NCBI GenBank assembly: GCA_015523295.1
Contig: WAKQ01000017.1
Coordinates: 1-64,000, forward strand
DNA: 64,000 bases
Direction of reading: 5' to 3'
Source: Desulfurococcales archaeon
GTDB taxonomy: Archaea > Thermoproteota > Thermoprotei_A > Sulfolobales > NBVN01
Numbering within the stretch: position 1 is the first letter of the stretch; every line of letters starts with the position of its first letter. The notes below the pieces were generated by a model, which worked only from the letters and a program-made list of their open reading frames with translations, did no database searches and had not been told where the DNA came from. Both the position numbers and the translations under genes were made by a program. Shown here piece by piece: positions 35,411 to 43,578 of this stretch.

Positions 35411-35789
35411 TTACTTTAATATATTTAGAACCCTCCCATAGACCATGTAGGTTACAGTAGCCTAGTGCTATAAGCGTTCCTGCCTTCTTTACGGATATCT
35501 TCAAGACAACTTCTGGCTCCGCATATTCTGGAGAGAAGAAAACTCTAGATATCATCACTGGATTGAACGTTCGACCATCCTCAGCGAAGTACAACTCGAT
35601 CCACCTTATGGAATGTTCAACTTTATTTGGATGAGGACCGACACTGATTTTTACTGTGAACGGCTCTCCCGCTTTAACTTCCTCAGGCACCTCTATCTTT
35701 GGTGTGTGACTCTCAACTTTTGATATAGCTTCTCCTGACGCTTTTTCTGGAGAGTAAATTAATTCCCGAAGACTACTCAAAATTTTCAC
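35403..35789 (-). CDS. Superoxide reductase (neelaredoxin type) lacking the usual Lys
   Basis: One-iron enzyme that reduces superoxide to peroxide without making oxygen. Iron ligands are visible as H28, H53, H59, C112 and H115 (SHTP, GPHPN, VEHS, GYCNLHG). The usual EKHVP loop reads E26-S27-H28-T29-P30, so the conserved Lys near the iron is Ser. Active enzymes without this Lys are known from Ignicoccus/Nanoarchaeum-type neelaredoxins. There is no N-terminal desulforedoxin Cys domain. About 20 extra N-terminal residues precede the core. Confidence 0.92.
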   Translation of the reverse strand: MKILSSLRELIYSPEKASGEAISKVESHTPKIEVPEEVKAGEPFTVKISVGPHPNKVEHSIRWIELYFAEDGRTFNPVMISRVFFSPEYAEPEVVLKISVKKAGTLIALGYCNLHGLWEGSKYIKVTQ

Positions 35790-35894
35790 CTACTTCATTT
35801 TATTAACTATATTAATAAGCTTTCCGATACTTTATATTTGTAAGTTTTTACCTTTCAATTTAGATAGTTTCGCTACAGTTCAATAGCAGAATAC

Positions 35895-35905
35895 GTATAT
35901 ATAAC
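35895..35905 (+). promoter_or_regulatory. TATA box for the molybdopterin-domain fusion gene
   Basis: GTATATATAAC lies about 30-35 bases before GTG 35934, which predicts initiation at about 35925 and a nearly leaderless message. An ATG at 35920 opens only a six-codon frame. Confidence 0.45.
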
Positions 35906-35933
35906 GTGTGGACAAGAGTATGAAGGGCAGTAG

Positions 35934-36902
35934 GTGATTTGCCGTCTTGTTAAAACACCCTCCTCACTAGCCAGAAAGGGGGTCATAACTACCTTAATAT
36001 GTACTGCTGTTAATATATCTTTCAATGATTTTGGAGATCTTAAAAGAAAGTCCAGGAAGCTCTGTGATAAGTTGTTTAATAAAGTTCTAGGAACTCAAAA
36101 AGCGAATCCAGCTTTTAACTTTGTAGATAATGAGCCCATAGGCTCAGATTATATGATATATAATTTTCATCTAATACCAAGTGAGACCTCCTTACAAGGT
36201 TACATCGGGTGTAGGATTATAACGAATGGTAATATTATAAGGAATATTGTCCTAACCTTAGGCAAAATGCATTTCGGAAAGACTGCTGCAAGTGATATCT
36301 CTGAGGCCTCAATGGAAAACCTATACAATTCACTGAAATCTGTAACAGTTGGAAAAGAACCTAGAGGCCAAAAATACGTGGGTAATTTCGTAATTTATAG
36401 AATACTCGGTCAGCCCTCCATAAACGTCGAGAGCTGGAGACTTACAGTGAAAGGCAATGTAAAAAGGAAAATGCATTTTACATATAAAGACTTGATGAAA
36501 ATGCCTTCGACAAGAGTAGTTAGCGACTTCCACTGTGTTACAGGTTGGTCAGTCCGAAATGTAGTATGGGAAGGGATACCTCTCAAACACTTTGCCGAGC
36601 TCGCTGTGGCGATGCCGACTACAAAATGGGTTCTAATCTCATCAATTGATGGTTACACCACTGTCGTCCCGTTAAATGACTTTACTTCTGAGAATGCCCT
36701 TCTGGCGTTGAGAATTAACGGAAGCATACTACAACCCGAGCAAGGATATCCTGCCAGAGTAGTTATACCCCATCTTTATGGGTGGAAAGGGGCGAAGTGG
36801 GTTGAAACCTTCGAGTTCAGGGAGAACTATGTAGACGGATATTGGGAAGCCTTAGGCTACCACGTAAGAGGTAATGTGTGGTTGGAGGAGAGGTTCCAGT
36901 AG
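35934..36902 (+). CDS. Fusion of a lipoate-ligase-C-like region with a sulfite-oxidase-type molybdopterin domain
   Basis: A 322-residue protein of two parts. Residues 150-322 match the oxidoreductase molybdopterin-binding (SUOX/YedY) domain: a WRLTVKGNV strand, TYKDLMKMP, the cofactor Cys in SDFHCVTGWS, WEGIPLKHFAEL and GYPARVVIPHLYGWKGAKWVE cut to its key HLYGWKGAKWV. Residues 1-145 resemble two copies of the small lipoate-protein-ligase C-terminal (LplA-C/LplB) fold: ITNGNIIRNIVLTLG followed by SMENLYNSLKSV. No signal peptide or cytochrome is present. Redox partner and substrate are unknown. The GTG start is tentative. The second domain is confident; the first is a tentative inference. Confidence 0.72.
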   Translation: MICRLVKTPSSLARKGVITTLICTAVNISFNDFGDLKRKSRKLCDKLFNKVLGTQKANPAFNFVDNEPIGSDYMIYNFHLIPSETSLQGYIGCRIITNGNIIRNIVLTLGKMHFGKTAASDISEASMENLYNSLKSVTVGKEPRGQKYVGNFVIYRILGQPSINVESWRLTVKGNVKRKMHFTYKDLMKMPSTRVVSDFHCVTGWSVRNVVWEGIPLKHFAELAVAMPTTKWVLISSIDGYTTVVPLNDFTSENALLALRINGSILQPEQGYPARVVIPHLYGWKGAKWVETFEFRENYVDGYWEALGYHVRGNVWLEERFQ

Positions 36903-36932
36903 ATTACAAAGATCATAACGCTCATTAACTTT

Positions 36933-37020
36933 TGGCGCCGGGGGCGGGATTTGAACCCGCGCGGGCACGTAGCCCACCGGCTCTCCAGGCCGGCCCCTTA
37001 GACCGCTCGGGCACCCCGGC
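36933..37020 (-). tRNA. tRNA-Ser (anticodon GGA), CCA encoded
   Basis: Read on the minus strand the gene starts GCCGGGG at 37020 and ends CCCCGGC-G-CCA at 36933. The acceptor stem is a perfect 7-bp match. The anticodon stem CCGGC/GCCGG encloses CTGGAGA, giving GGA, which decodes UCC/UCU. There is a long class II variable arm (GGGC-TAC-GTGCCC) and a T-arm GCGGG-TTCAAAT-CCCGC. No intron is present. The very high GC content of the stems in an AT-rich genome is typical of hyperthermophiles. Confidence 0.97.
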
Positions 37021-37052
37021 ACACGGATAAATTCTGGGGTTTGCCTTTTATC

Positions 37053-38091
37053 TTATTTTTCTTTCTCCCTACGTGGGTATATGTCTCTCTCCATTATAAC
37101 CCTTTTAGTTTTAACAGCTATTCCTCTTCTCTTTTCAAGAATTTCTTCTGTGTGCATCATTGCAACTCCAGTAGCAACTATCTCACCCTTTAATGTAAAC
37201 ACTGCAACCTCATCTCCTTTCCTTATTGAACTATGTAAATAAGTGATTCCAGGAACTGCAAGATCCGCACCATATGTTATGGAAGCTGCAGCAGAATCAG
37301 TTACCACAACCTTGGGAAGATGGGACACCATATATTCCCCAGGTAACACCGCCTTTCTAATCTCGGAGTCATCGTTAAGTTTTCTGTAAAGGTAAATAGC
37401 TTCGGACAGCTGATGCATTGTTATTAAAGTTTCATCTTCTTTAAACGGCCCCGTTTTAACTCTTCTTAACTCTCTCATATGGGCCCCTACACCAAGAACC
37501 TCTCCTATATCGTGAATTAATTTCCTTATATATGTTCCATGCTCGCACTCAACATAAAGAAGAACATAAGGATATTCTAGCTCTAAGACGTCGATCTTGT
37601 AGATAGTCTTTACCCTCAGAGCCCTTCTAACAGACGAACGTACAGGAGGTTTCTGATATATTTTGCCTGTAAACTCCTTAATGACTGCATTGAGCTTCTC
37701 CTCAGGTACTTCCTTATGAAGCTGCATTATAGTCACATAAGCCTTGGTCGATAGACTAAGATACTTCAAAAGCTTAGACGCTCCTCCTAGAGCAACAGGC
37801 AGGACACCTGATGTCTTAGGGTATCCCCACCGCCTAAAGCGGTTCTAGGGTCCCAGCATGCCCTGCCCGTTCAATGCCCAGTAACTCCTTGATCCATGCA
37901 GTTACCTCATGGCTTGTAGGGCCAGGAGGTTTGTCTAGATTTATTACCCCAAGTCTAAGTAATTCGTTAACTGTTCTTTCCTCAGGGTTTTTACCATAAT
38001 TCTCAGAGGTCTCATATTCTTTGACAAGGATCCATTCACGATCAATCATCGCGAATGCGTCTAGCTTCTTCAGGAACTCAAGCCCTCTCAA
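37053..38091 (-). CDS. cbf5: tRNA/rRNA pseudouridine synthase Cbf5 (intron at 37823-37844)
   Basis: Catalytic subunit of archaeal H/ACA guide RNPs. The coding sequence is join 38091-37845 with 37822-37053, giving 338 residues after removal of a 22-nt archaeal intron. Read without splicing the frame stops just after GHAGTLE. Spliced, it reads [26 protein letters not shown] with the catalytic D83 (stated here only as key residues GTLDP). The PUA domain is C-terminal (VVVTDSAAASITYGADLAVPG region). The TTG start at 38091 has GGTG seven bases upstream and its own TATA element. Confidence 0.95.
37823..37844 (-). other. 22-nt bulge-helix-bulge intron in cbf5
   Basis: Exon 1 ends CCCTAG (37845), the intron runs 37844-37823, and exon 2 begins ACCCTAAG. 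The fold matches the archaeal splicing motif: the exon CCCT pairs with the intron GGGG to form the 4-bp central helix, with 3-nt bulges AGA and ATA, and an inner hairpin ACCGC-TTTAG-GCGGT. Cutting after the second base of each bulge restores the GAC codon of the catalytic Asp and joins the two frames exactly. The splicing endonuclease should cut it and RtcB join the exons. Cbf5 introns are known in crenarchaeal lineages. Confidence 0.93.
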
Positions 38092-38124
38092 AGCTTAACA
38101 CCTTATAAAGACATATTCGACAAT

Positions 38125-38136
38125 CTTTAAATATAG
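38125..38136 (-). promoter_or_regulatory. TATA element for cbf5
   Basis: On the minus strand CTATATTTAAAG lies 35-45 bases upstream of the TTG start, giving a predicted short leader that contains the GGTG ribosome site. It implies that cbf5 is transcribed separately from L14e. Confidence 0.45.
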
Positions 38137-38171
38137 ATTTCAACCGCACAAGATTATTTGCTATGTAAAAT

Positions 38172-38489
38172 TTAAGCCGCTCTTAAAGCTTTAGCTTCAA
38201 GAATTTCCTTCCTAGTAATCCTTACTTTTTCCCTCATGAAGTCCTCTAGGCCGGCCTCCTTAATAGCCTTTAGTACATCTTCATCGCTTGCGCCTTTGGA
38301 GATCTCCACTTTCTTATCAATAGGTTCTATATGATTAATGTTAGCCTTACGTCTTCTAACCCCAGTTAGCTCCTTAGGACCCGTAATTACGACGAAGTTA
38401 TGATCGACTATATCAACAATTACGCACTTTCTTCCTGCTTCCCTACCAAGTAACTTCACACATATACGACCAACCTCAATGGCAGGCAT
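38172..38489 (-). CDS. rpl14e: Ribosomal protein L14e (eL14)
   Basis: A 105-residue KOW-fold large-subunit protein: IEVGRICVKLLGREAGRKCVIVDI, then VVITGPKELTGVRRRKANINHIEP (family signature), then a helical tail. It lies in the L34e-Cmk-L14e-Cbf5 order common in archaea. Confidence 0.96.
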   Translation of the reverse strand: MPAIEVGRICVKLLGREAGRKCVIVDIVDHNFVVITGPKELTGVRRRKANINHIEPIDKKVEISKGASDEDVLKAIKEAGLEDFMREKVRITRKEILEAKALRAA

Positions 38490-38524
38490 TCTATCACACC
38501 CACAATTCTCTATCTGTTCAGTCT

Positions 38525-39109
38525 TTAAGCTTTTCCAGCTTCTAATAGATTGCTTATGACATAGTCGATGCCATCTGTAGAGATTTTCAGAGTTGTTTCG
38601 ATATCAAACAATGAAGTATTGATTACTAAGTCAAATATAGAAAGATTGCTCACATCTATACCATAGATCTCCCTGAATCGTTTTGACTCAGATTCATCCC
38701 TCAAAGTTACCTCTTTTAGAGCTTCCTCAAGCGATTTCTTATCCCTCATAGCCACTCTCTTAGCCCTAACCTCCCTAGGGGCGTTAAGATAGATTTTAAC
38801 ATGAGCGTATTCCTTAGCCACCCAACCAGCTATATGACCGTCTAAGACCACACATCCCCTCATAGCTTCAGCTAATGCTCTTTCATCTATGGCCCTATCT
38901 ATACTGAAATCGGATTCTGCCTGCCGGGTAAACTCCTCGAGCGTTAACCCTCTCTCCTTAGCCATTTGCCTAAATAACAGACCTGATGATACATACCTTA
39001 GACCGTAGATTTGGGAAAGCCTTTTAGCGAGTGTGGACTTACCTGAACCCGGCAAACCACTTACAGCTATAACGAGACCTAATTCACAGGGAGAGGGAAT
39101 ATTCACCAA
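38525..39109 (-). CDS. cmk: Cytidylate kinase
   Basis: Phosphorylates CMP/dCMP. The P-loop GLPGSGKST and RYVSSGLLFRQMAKERGL match archaeal Cmk, and the DGHIAGWVAKEYA segment is also typical. The start is unclear. TTG 39109 has AAGGGTG six bases before it and is preferred. GTG 39118 lies two bases after the L34e stop. An ATA at 39070 sits closest to the usual family N-terminus. Co-transcribed with L34e. Confidence 0.93.
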   Translation of the reverse strand: MVNIPSPCELGLVIAVSGLPGSGKSTLAKRLSQIYGLRYVSSGLLFRQMAKERGLTLEEFTRQAESDFSIDRAIDERALAEAMRGCVVLDGHIAGWVAKEYAHVKIYLNAPREVRAKRVAMRDKKSLEEALKEVTLRDESESKRFREIYGIDVSNLSIFDLVINTSLFDIETTLKISTDGIDYVISNLLEAGKA

Positions 39110-39120
39110 AAAGGGCACCC

Positions 39121-39390
39121 TTAAAAAGCCTTCCTCACAGCCAGCTTAATAGACATGGCGAGGGTTTCCGGGCTTAGCACACCACCGTAAATTCTTTCAG
39201 GCCTCTTCAAAGTCTTAGCGCCTCTTCTAATGATCTTTATATTTTTAGGGATACCGGAGAGCTCCTTAAATGTCAAAGGATCTCTAGCAATGTAATGCTT
39301 TCTTCGCCTGTAAATAACCCTGCTCCTACTGCCTGGCATCTTTCTATATAGCCTTTTTACCGACCTAGATCTAAGCCCCGGCCTTACCAT
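39121..39390 (-). CDS. rpl34e: Ribosomal protein L34e (eL34), zinc-less form
   Basis: An 89-residue large-subunit protein, identified by RSRSVKRLYRKMPGSRSRVIYRRRK (key part KRLYRKMPG), KRPERIYGGVLSPETLA and its place before cmk. Most archaeal L34e proteins carry two CxxC pairs. Here there is no cysteine at all: the second pair reads SPET. The zinc ribbon has therefore been lost, as in the known C-minus variants of zinc-ribbon ribosomal proteins. Confidence 0.93.
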   Translation of the reverse strand: MVRPGLRSRSVKRLYRKMPGSRSRVIYRRRKHYIARDPLTFKELSGIPKNIKIIRRGAKTLKRPERIYGGVLSPETLAMSIKLAVRKAF

Positions 39391-39428
39391 TATCGAGCTC
39401 GCCTCTCTAGTTTTTGGATATGTCTCAG

Positions 39429-39440
39429 CTATATATTTTT
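39429..39440 (-). promoter_or_regulatory. TATA element for L34e-cmk-L14e
   Basis: AAAAATATATAG on the minus strand, about 40-50 bases before the L34e start, separates this group from the EMC3-like gene. Confidence 0.45.
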
Positions 39441-39453
39441 AGCGGACTGAAAA

Positions 39454-39918
39454 TTATTCGCTCCATTCATGAACTATTTTCATACCTGATATCCTATTAT
39501 GAATTGGTATATATGCTAGTAGAATAGCAAGGTAGAGAAAAATATCATTGAGGTAACCCCTCTGAGAAATCCAAGGGAGTTCTAGAGGTGAGGGTATATA
39601 GGGAGTCCTATTCATGAGAACTGCAGCGGCTAGGACAGAGATCCTGGAGAAAAGCAGTGAGCCAATAACACCAACCCATAGAAGTAACACATTTATCATA
39701 ACGAACTTACTTATTTTCCCTCTGATCTCCTTATACCTTGCTACTAGGATACGCTTTTTCTTGACTTTAGACTCAGGCAATGACTTAAGTTCTTTCGATA
39801 TCTCATTGGCTTCTTTCAAAATTCTTTTCAGATTTATATGAATACCGTAGAGTTTTACCAGGTAAGACCATGGAAGAAGTGCTACTATGCCGGAAATAAC
39901 ATAGACCAATGTGAACAT
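39454..39918 (-). CDS. EMC3/DUF106 (Oxa1-superfamily) membrane insertase-like protein
   Basis: A 154-residue membrane protein with three predicted segments (about 1-25, 68-95 and 122-143) and a cytoplasmic charged helical hairpin after the first one (EANEISKELKSLPESKVKKKR). This is the archaeal DUF106 family, related to EMC3/TMCO1/GET1 insertases, and it usually sits next to secY and adk, as here. It is four bases from adk. Confidence 0.85.
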   Translation of the reverse strand: MFTLVYVISGIVALLPWSYLVKLYGIHINLKRILKEANEISKELKSLPESKVKKKRILVARYKEIRGKISKFVMINVLLLWVGVIGSLLFSRISVLAAAVLMNRTPYIPSPLELPWISQRGYLNDIFLYLAILLAYIPIHNRISGMKIVHEWSE

Positions 39919-39921
39919 TTT

Positions 39922-40539
39922 CTACAGCCTTTCCACAATTTTCATCAGCTCTTCAGCAGCTTCTTCCACTCTTCCCTCCTTATTTTTAATGAAGTTAACA
40001 GAGGCACCCACGAGAGTAGCACTTGCTATAGCAAAAATCCTCATTAACTCGATTAACTCCTTAATCAAGTTCTCATCTGCATAATCTGCCCGATACCGAG
40101 ATGTATCCCTGAGTTGCCTAGATATTATCTCTTTTGGCTCAGCCTCAACTAAGACAAAGGAATCAGGACGTAATTCCTTCACAACGTATTCAGGCATACC
40201 AGGCCATAACCCAGAATCTGTCTTTATAAGCACATGGGTGTCCACAAAAGCTACGAACACGTCACTTGTCGAGCTAGCTGCTTTTCTCTCTAGATAATTG
40301 CGCATCTCCTTAACAGCAAGTCTTTGAGCATTCCTTTGATCTTCTAATGGTAGGTGGCGCACATCATCCCTTGACTTAACAAGTCCTTTATTCTTGAGCA
40401 ATGTAAACATGAAATCCCCGTAGTTTATTATTTCAACCTCGTGACCTCTAGCCTGTAGCATGTCCTTAACTTTGGAGAGTACCGTAGACTTGCCTACTCC
40501 AGGCAAACCTGCTACGATAAGAAGTCTGAGAGTTGCCAT
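39922..40539 (-). CDS. adkA: Adenylate kinase, archaeal type
   Basis: Makes two ADP from ATP and AMP. A 205-residue archaeal AdkA: LLIVAGLPGVGKSTVLSKV P-loop at 6-24, FVDTHVLIKTDSGLWPGMP segment and RDTSRYRADY lid residues. Its ATG overlaps the last base of secY. SecY, AdkA and the EMC3-like protein are a conserved trio. Confidence 0.95.
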   Translation of the reverse strand: MATLRLLIVAGLPGVGKSTVLSKVKDMLQARGHEVEIINYGDFMFTLLKNKGLVKSRDDVRHLPLEDQRNAQRLAVKEMRNYLERKAASSTSDVFVAFVDTHVLIKTDSGLWPGMPEYVVKELRPDSFVLVEAEPKEIISRQLRDTSRYRADYADENLIKELIELMRIFAIASATLVGASVNFIKNKEGRVEEAAEELMKIVERL

Positions 40540-41942
40540 TATCCCTCCCCTATAATTTTCTTTAAAAGCGGATATGTCTCTAACGCTCTTTCATACGCTA
40601 TCTGCATGTAGAATTGATACACTATACCTACCGCGAGGAGGAGCCCCATCCCTGTTCCGTAAGCTCCAAATATATCAGCCACGAGAGCTATTATAGCAAC
40701 TATGAGGGAGGATAGAAGTGTTAGCGGGTATATATATTTTGCTAATACGCCCTCTAACAGCTTGACACTCTTCCTGTGACCGGGCATCTGAAGACCTGAC
40801 TTTACCAGGTTTTCCGCTTGGGCTTCAGGACCGAGACCAGCAACCTCAACCCACATTAAGCCGAAAAGCAGTGAAAGCCCTATAAGGAGTAATGAGTATA
40901 TGCCGACTCTGAGAGGTGCAGCCTCAATAAACAACAGCGACCTCGGTGGTGACATGTATTCCACAGTTGTCGCTAAAGCGTTAGCTAACCATGGAATTTT
41001 CTGGGAGAGGTAAGCATAAGATAGATTATTTATGAGTAGGAGGTCTGAGAATACTATGCCTACAAGTAAAATGGGGATATTAGTTACATATAAGAACTGC
41101 AGGGGTACTTTGCTTTTAATGCCGGGTAGCCTTTGCATTGTGACAGGAATATTCACCTTCATTTGCTGTAAATAGACTAGCACTAATACGAGCACAATAA
41201 ATACTATGAAGCCTGTTAAGGTAGGGACAGCACCTATTCCTCTGTAATAACCTAATAGCAATCTATACATATCCAGCCTAGCTCCCTGGAAATAGGAGAA
41301 AAGATAGGGAAAGATTCCATAGAACTGATCAACCTGAGGTATCTTAACAGGACCGAACATTTCCCACATAATAGATCTTGCTACACCACCCAATATGAAA
41401 AGGCTTACACCCGAACCTATGCCATAACCCTTCTGAATAGTTTCGTCTAAAATCATTAGGATTAAAGCACCTATAAGGAACTGTAGAAATATCGCAGCAG
41501 TGACATAGGCGTTAAGTCTATAGTATAGGGCAAAACCAAGGCCCTCAGCAATCATGATCAATATAGCCATACCTTTCTCAGCTTGGGTAAATAGCTTTCT
41601 ATCTTCAGGAAGAGTAAGATCTAGGTCTATGATCTTGGCACCAACAAGAATCTGAATTATGAGGCCTGCCGTAACTAGAGGCCCTATTCCAAGCTGAGCT
41701 ATAGAGCCTCTCCTGGAGGCGAATACAATACTAATTATCTGAGGAAGTGGAACTCCCTGAGCATGCGGGAATGCAGCTAATGGATATGCGAGAGTGGAGG
41801 CTAGTAAATAGTAGACCACTAGCGCAAGAAGTGTATAAATAAGCCTAGCCTTAAGATCCGGCTTTCGAGCCGGCTTTGGAACGGATGGTATATACTTACC
41901 CATCTCGGCAAATGCCTGCAGCCATCCCATCGCGCATCCCAT
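40539..41942 (-). CDS. secY: Preprotein translocase subunit SecY
   Basis: Central channel of the Sec translocon, 467 residues with ten membrane helices. Archaeal hallmarks include the N-terminal KPARKPDLKARLIYT, the QLGIGPLVTAGLIIQ plug region, GYGIGSGVSLFI and the loop WVEVAGLGPEAQAENLVKSGLQMPGHR. ATG 41942 and ATG 41930 are both possible starts; MGWLQAFAEM from the latter looks family-like. It is the last large gene of the spc-type operon. Confidence 0.97.
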   Translation of the reverse strand: MGCAMGWLQAFAEMGKYIPSVPKPARKPDLKARLIYTLLALVVYYLLASTLAYPLAAFPHAQGVPLPQIISIVFASRRGSIAQLGIGPLVTAGLIIQILVGAKIIDLDLTLPEDRKLFTQAEKGMAILIMIAEGLGFALYYRLNAYVTAAIFLQFLIGALILMILDETIQKGYGIGSGVSLFILGGVARSIMWEMFGPVKIPQVDQFYGIFPYLFSYFQGARLDMYRLLLGYYRGIGAVPTLTGFIVFIVLVLVLVYLQQMKVNIPVTMQRLPGIKSKVPLQFLYVTNIPILLVGIVFSDLLLINNLSYAYLSQKIPWLANALATTVEYMSPPRSLLFIEAAPLRVGIYSLLLIGLSLLFGLMWVEVAGLGPEAQAENLVKSGLQMPGHRKSVKLLEGVLAKYIYPLTLLSSLIVAIIALVADIFGAYGTGMGLLLAVGIVYQFYMQIAYERALETYPLLKKIIGEG

Positions 41943-41974
41943 CGAATAACTAGAGAGTGATTAAAACCTTACTT

Positions 41975-42448
41975 TTATGTATTAAACTCTTCGTAACCCG
42001 GCTTATGCGCTGTTAATATCACCTTACCGCCAGCTTCCTTTACTTTTTGGATGGCTGCTTGAGTAGCGTAAGCCACTTTAACCCTTACTGGAATGGAAAT
42101 CCTACCAGAACCTAATAACTTATTAATACCTAAGGATGAAAGATCTACCTCATACACACCTTCAACTGGCTCTAGCGATCCTCTAGCGCTTAATTCTTTC
42201 ACGAGTTCCTCAAGCCGGCCCACATTTATTTCTCTTCTAACAACCTGAATTGTAGGTGCTCTTGTAAAACCGTGTTTCCCATACCAGTCAGGGAAATACT
42301 TCACAGTCCAAGTCCATTTATGTTTCTGGAATCCGACAGCGCCAACGCCACCTTTACTCCCTGATTTTCTATGCTGGCCTATCTGCCCCCAGCTATGGGT
42401 ACGTGAGCCCCTTAATTTTCGTGTTTTTTTCTTTCTCCTTACTACCAT
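41975..42448 (-). CDS. rpl15: Ribosomal protein L15 (uL15)
   Basis: Large-subunit protein, 157 residues. KKTRKLRGSRTHSWGQIGQHRKSGSKGG (key part KLRGSRTHSWG) and a long basic loop. The ATG at 42448 is eight bases after GAGGAG. It lies directly upstream of secY. Confidence 0.96.
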   Translation of the reverse strand: MVVRRKKKTRKLRGSRTHSWGQIGQHRKSGSKGGVGAVGFQKHKWTWTVKYFPDWYGKHGFTRAPTIQVVRREINVGRLEELVKELSARGSLEPVEGVYEVDLSSLGINKLLGSGRISIPVRVKVAYATQAAIQKVKEAGGKVILTAHKPGYEEFNT

Positions 42449-42460
42449 TGTTCCCACTCC

Positions 42461-42931
42461 TCAAATCATCTTTCTCAACAAGTTGTTTATTTCAGTACCC
42501 CTATATCCTAACTCGCCATTAGAACTGAATGGCTTCTTTATAGACCCTTTGAAACCTCCTTTAGGTGGATGAAGCCTAAAGACAGGCTTAACTCTAGGCC
42601 CTAGTTTATGCCAAACGAGTTTCCCAGAAAGCAGAGAATCAACTAATTCATCTATGCCCATACCCGTGATCCCTTTGAGAGTTTCCTCGTTGACTTTTCT
42701 ATTACCTTGCAGTCTGCCCCTCTCTAATATGAGTTCCTTTAAAACATCTTTACTTATTTCACCCCACGTAACCCAGTCTTTGACGACCTTAAGCATACCT
42801 TCAACCGACTCACTTTTTGGGTAAATCACTGCTGTAAACTTCCTTGTTAGCCTTAACATTCTCAACGTAGCTTCAACATTCGGAGGTACATCAATGGTCC
42901 CCCTTACCCTAATGATTGCGTAAAGTGTCAT
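42461..42931 (-). CDS. rpl30: Ribosomal protein L30 (uL30)
   Basis: Large-subunit protein of the longer archaeal type, 156 residues: YAIIRVRGTIDVPPNVEATLRMLRL at the start, later RLHPPKGGFKGSIKKPF. The ATG at 42931 follows GGTGAT, which itself contains the S5 stop codon. Confidence 0.96.
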   Translation of the reverse strand: MTLYAIIRVRGTIDVPPNVEATLRMLRLTRKFTAVIYPKSESVEGMLKVVKDWVTWGEISKDVLKELILERGRLQGNRKVNEETLKGITGMGIDELVDSLLSGKLVWHKLGPRVKPVFRLHPPKGGFKGSIKKPFSSNGELGYRGTEINNLLRKMI

Positions 42932-42936
42932 AAGAA

Positions 42937-43578
42937 TCACCTTCTGGACCAGTCATATATGGTAACGAATTTATAAGTATTCTTAAGGGCGTTGTAGACA
43001 GCTGAAACGAAGTTTATAGTTGTTCTAGTTTCTCCACGGCTCCACGTCCAGATATCTTGAACGCCGGCATAGCGCAGCACTACCTTCGCAGCATCACCTG
43101 CCACTAAGCCCGTACCTTTAGGTGCGGGTATTAGCTTTACTCTAACGCTTCCAGCCTTACCCTCTACCGCAAAAGGCACGCTGTGCGGTTCATTACATGA
43201 GCAAGCCCAACTTCCACAACCTCTTCTCACAGGTATAATATTTAGCTTAGCATTACGAATAGCTTTATCTATGGACTGCCTGAGCTGCTTTGCTTTACCC
43301 ATACCTATTCCGACAAAGCCATCAAAATTGCCGACTACCACCAAGACCCTGAAACGCGTCATTCTACCTGCATCGGTCTGTTTCTGAACAATATTAACGT
43401 CAACTACTTCATGCTTAAGGTTAGGTAGTAAATAGTCCACTATTTCTGGCTCCTGAATAACTAAGTTATTGTCGAAAATCTCCTTTATGTCACTTATTTT
43501 CCCCTCTTTAACCATCCACCCAAGCCTTGTTTTGGGGATCCATTCCTCTAAAACTTGCTGAGTCTGTGACACTTCCAT
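42937..43578 (-). CDS. rps5: Ribosomal protein S5 (uS5)
   Basis: Small-subunit protein, 213 residues: [25 protein letters not shown] in the RNA-binding domain, [14 protein letters not shown] with a Cys-rich loop of the archaeal/eukaryal type, and [21 protein letters not shown]. The ATG overlaps the L18 stop. Confidence 0.97.
   Translation of the reverse strand: MEVSQTQQVLEEWIPKTRLGWMVKEGKISDIKEIFDNNLVIQEPEIVDYLLPNLKHEVVDVNIVQKQTDAGRMTRFRVLVVVGNFDGFVGIGMGKAKQLRQSIDKAIRNAKLNIIPVRRGCGSWACSCNEPHSVPFAVEGKAGSVRVKLIPAPKGTGLVAGDAAKVVLRYAGVQDIWTWSRGETRTTINFVSAVYNALKNTYKFVTIYDWSRR

Noticed and set aside
37823-37844. The hairpin in cbf5 considered as a terminator, or the frame break as a pseudogene
   Set aside because: The bulge-helix-bulge geometry and exact restoration of the catalytic motif fit an intron far better.
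39070-39118. Cytidylate kinase considered as a third gene with an ATA start (39070)
   Set aside because: TTG 39109 with a well-placed AAGGGTG site and GTG 39118 give ordinary alternatives, so this case is not evidence for ATA starts.
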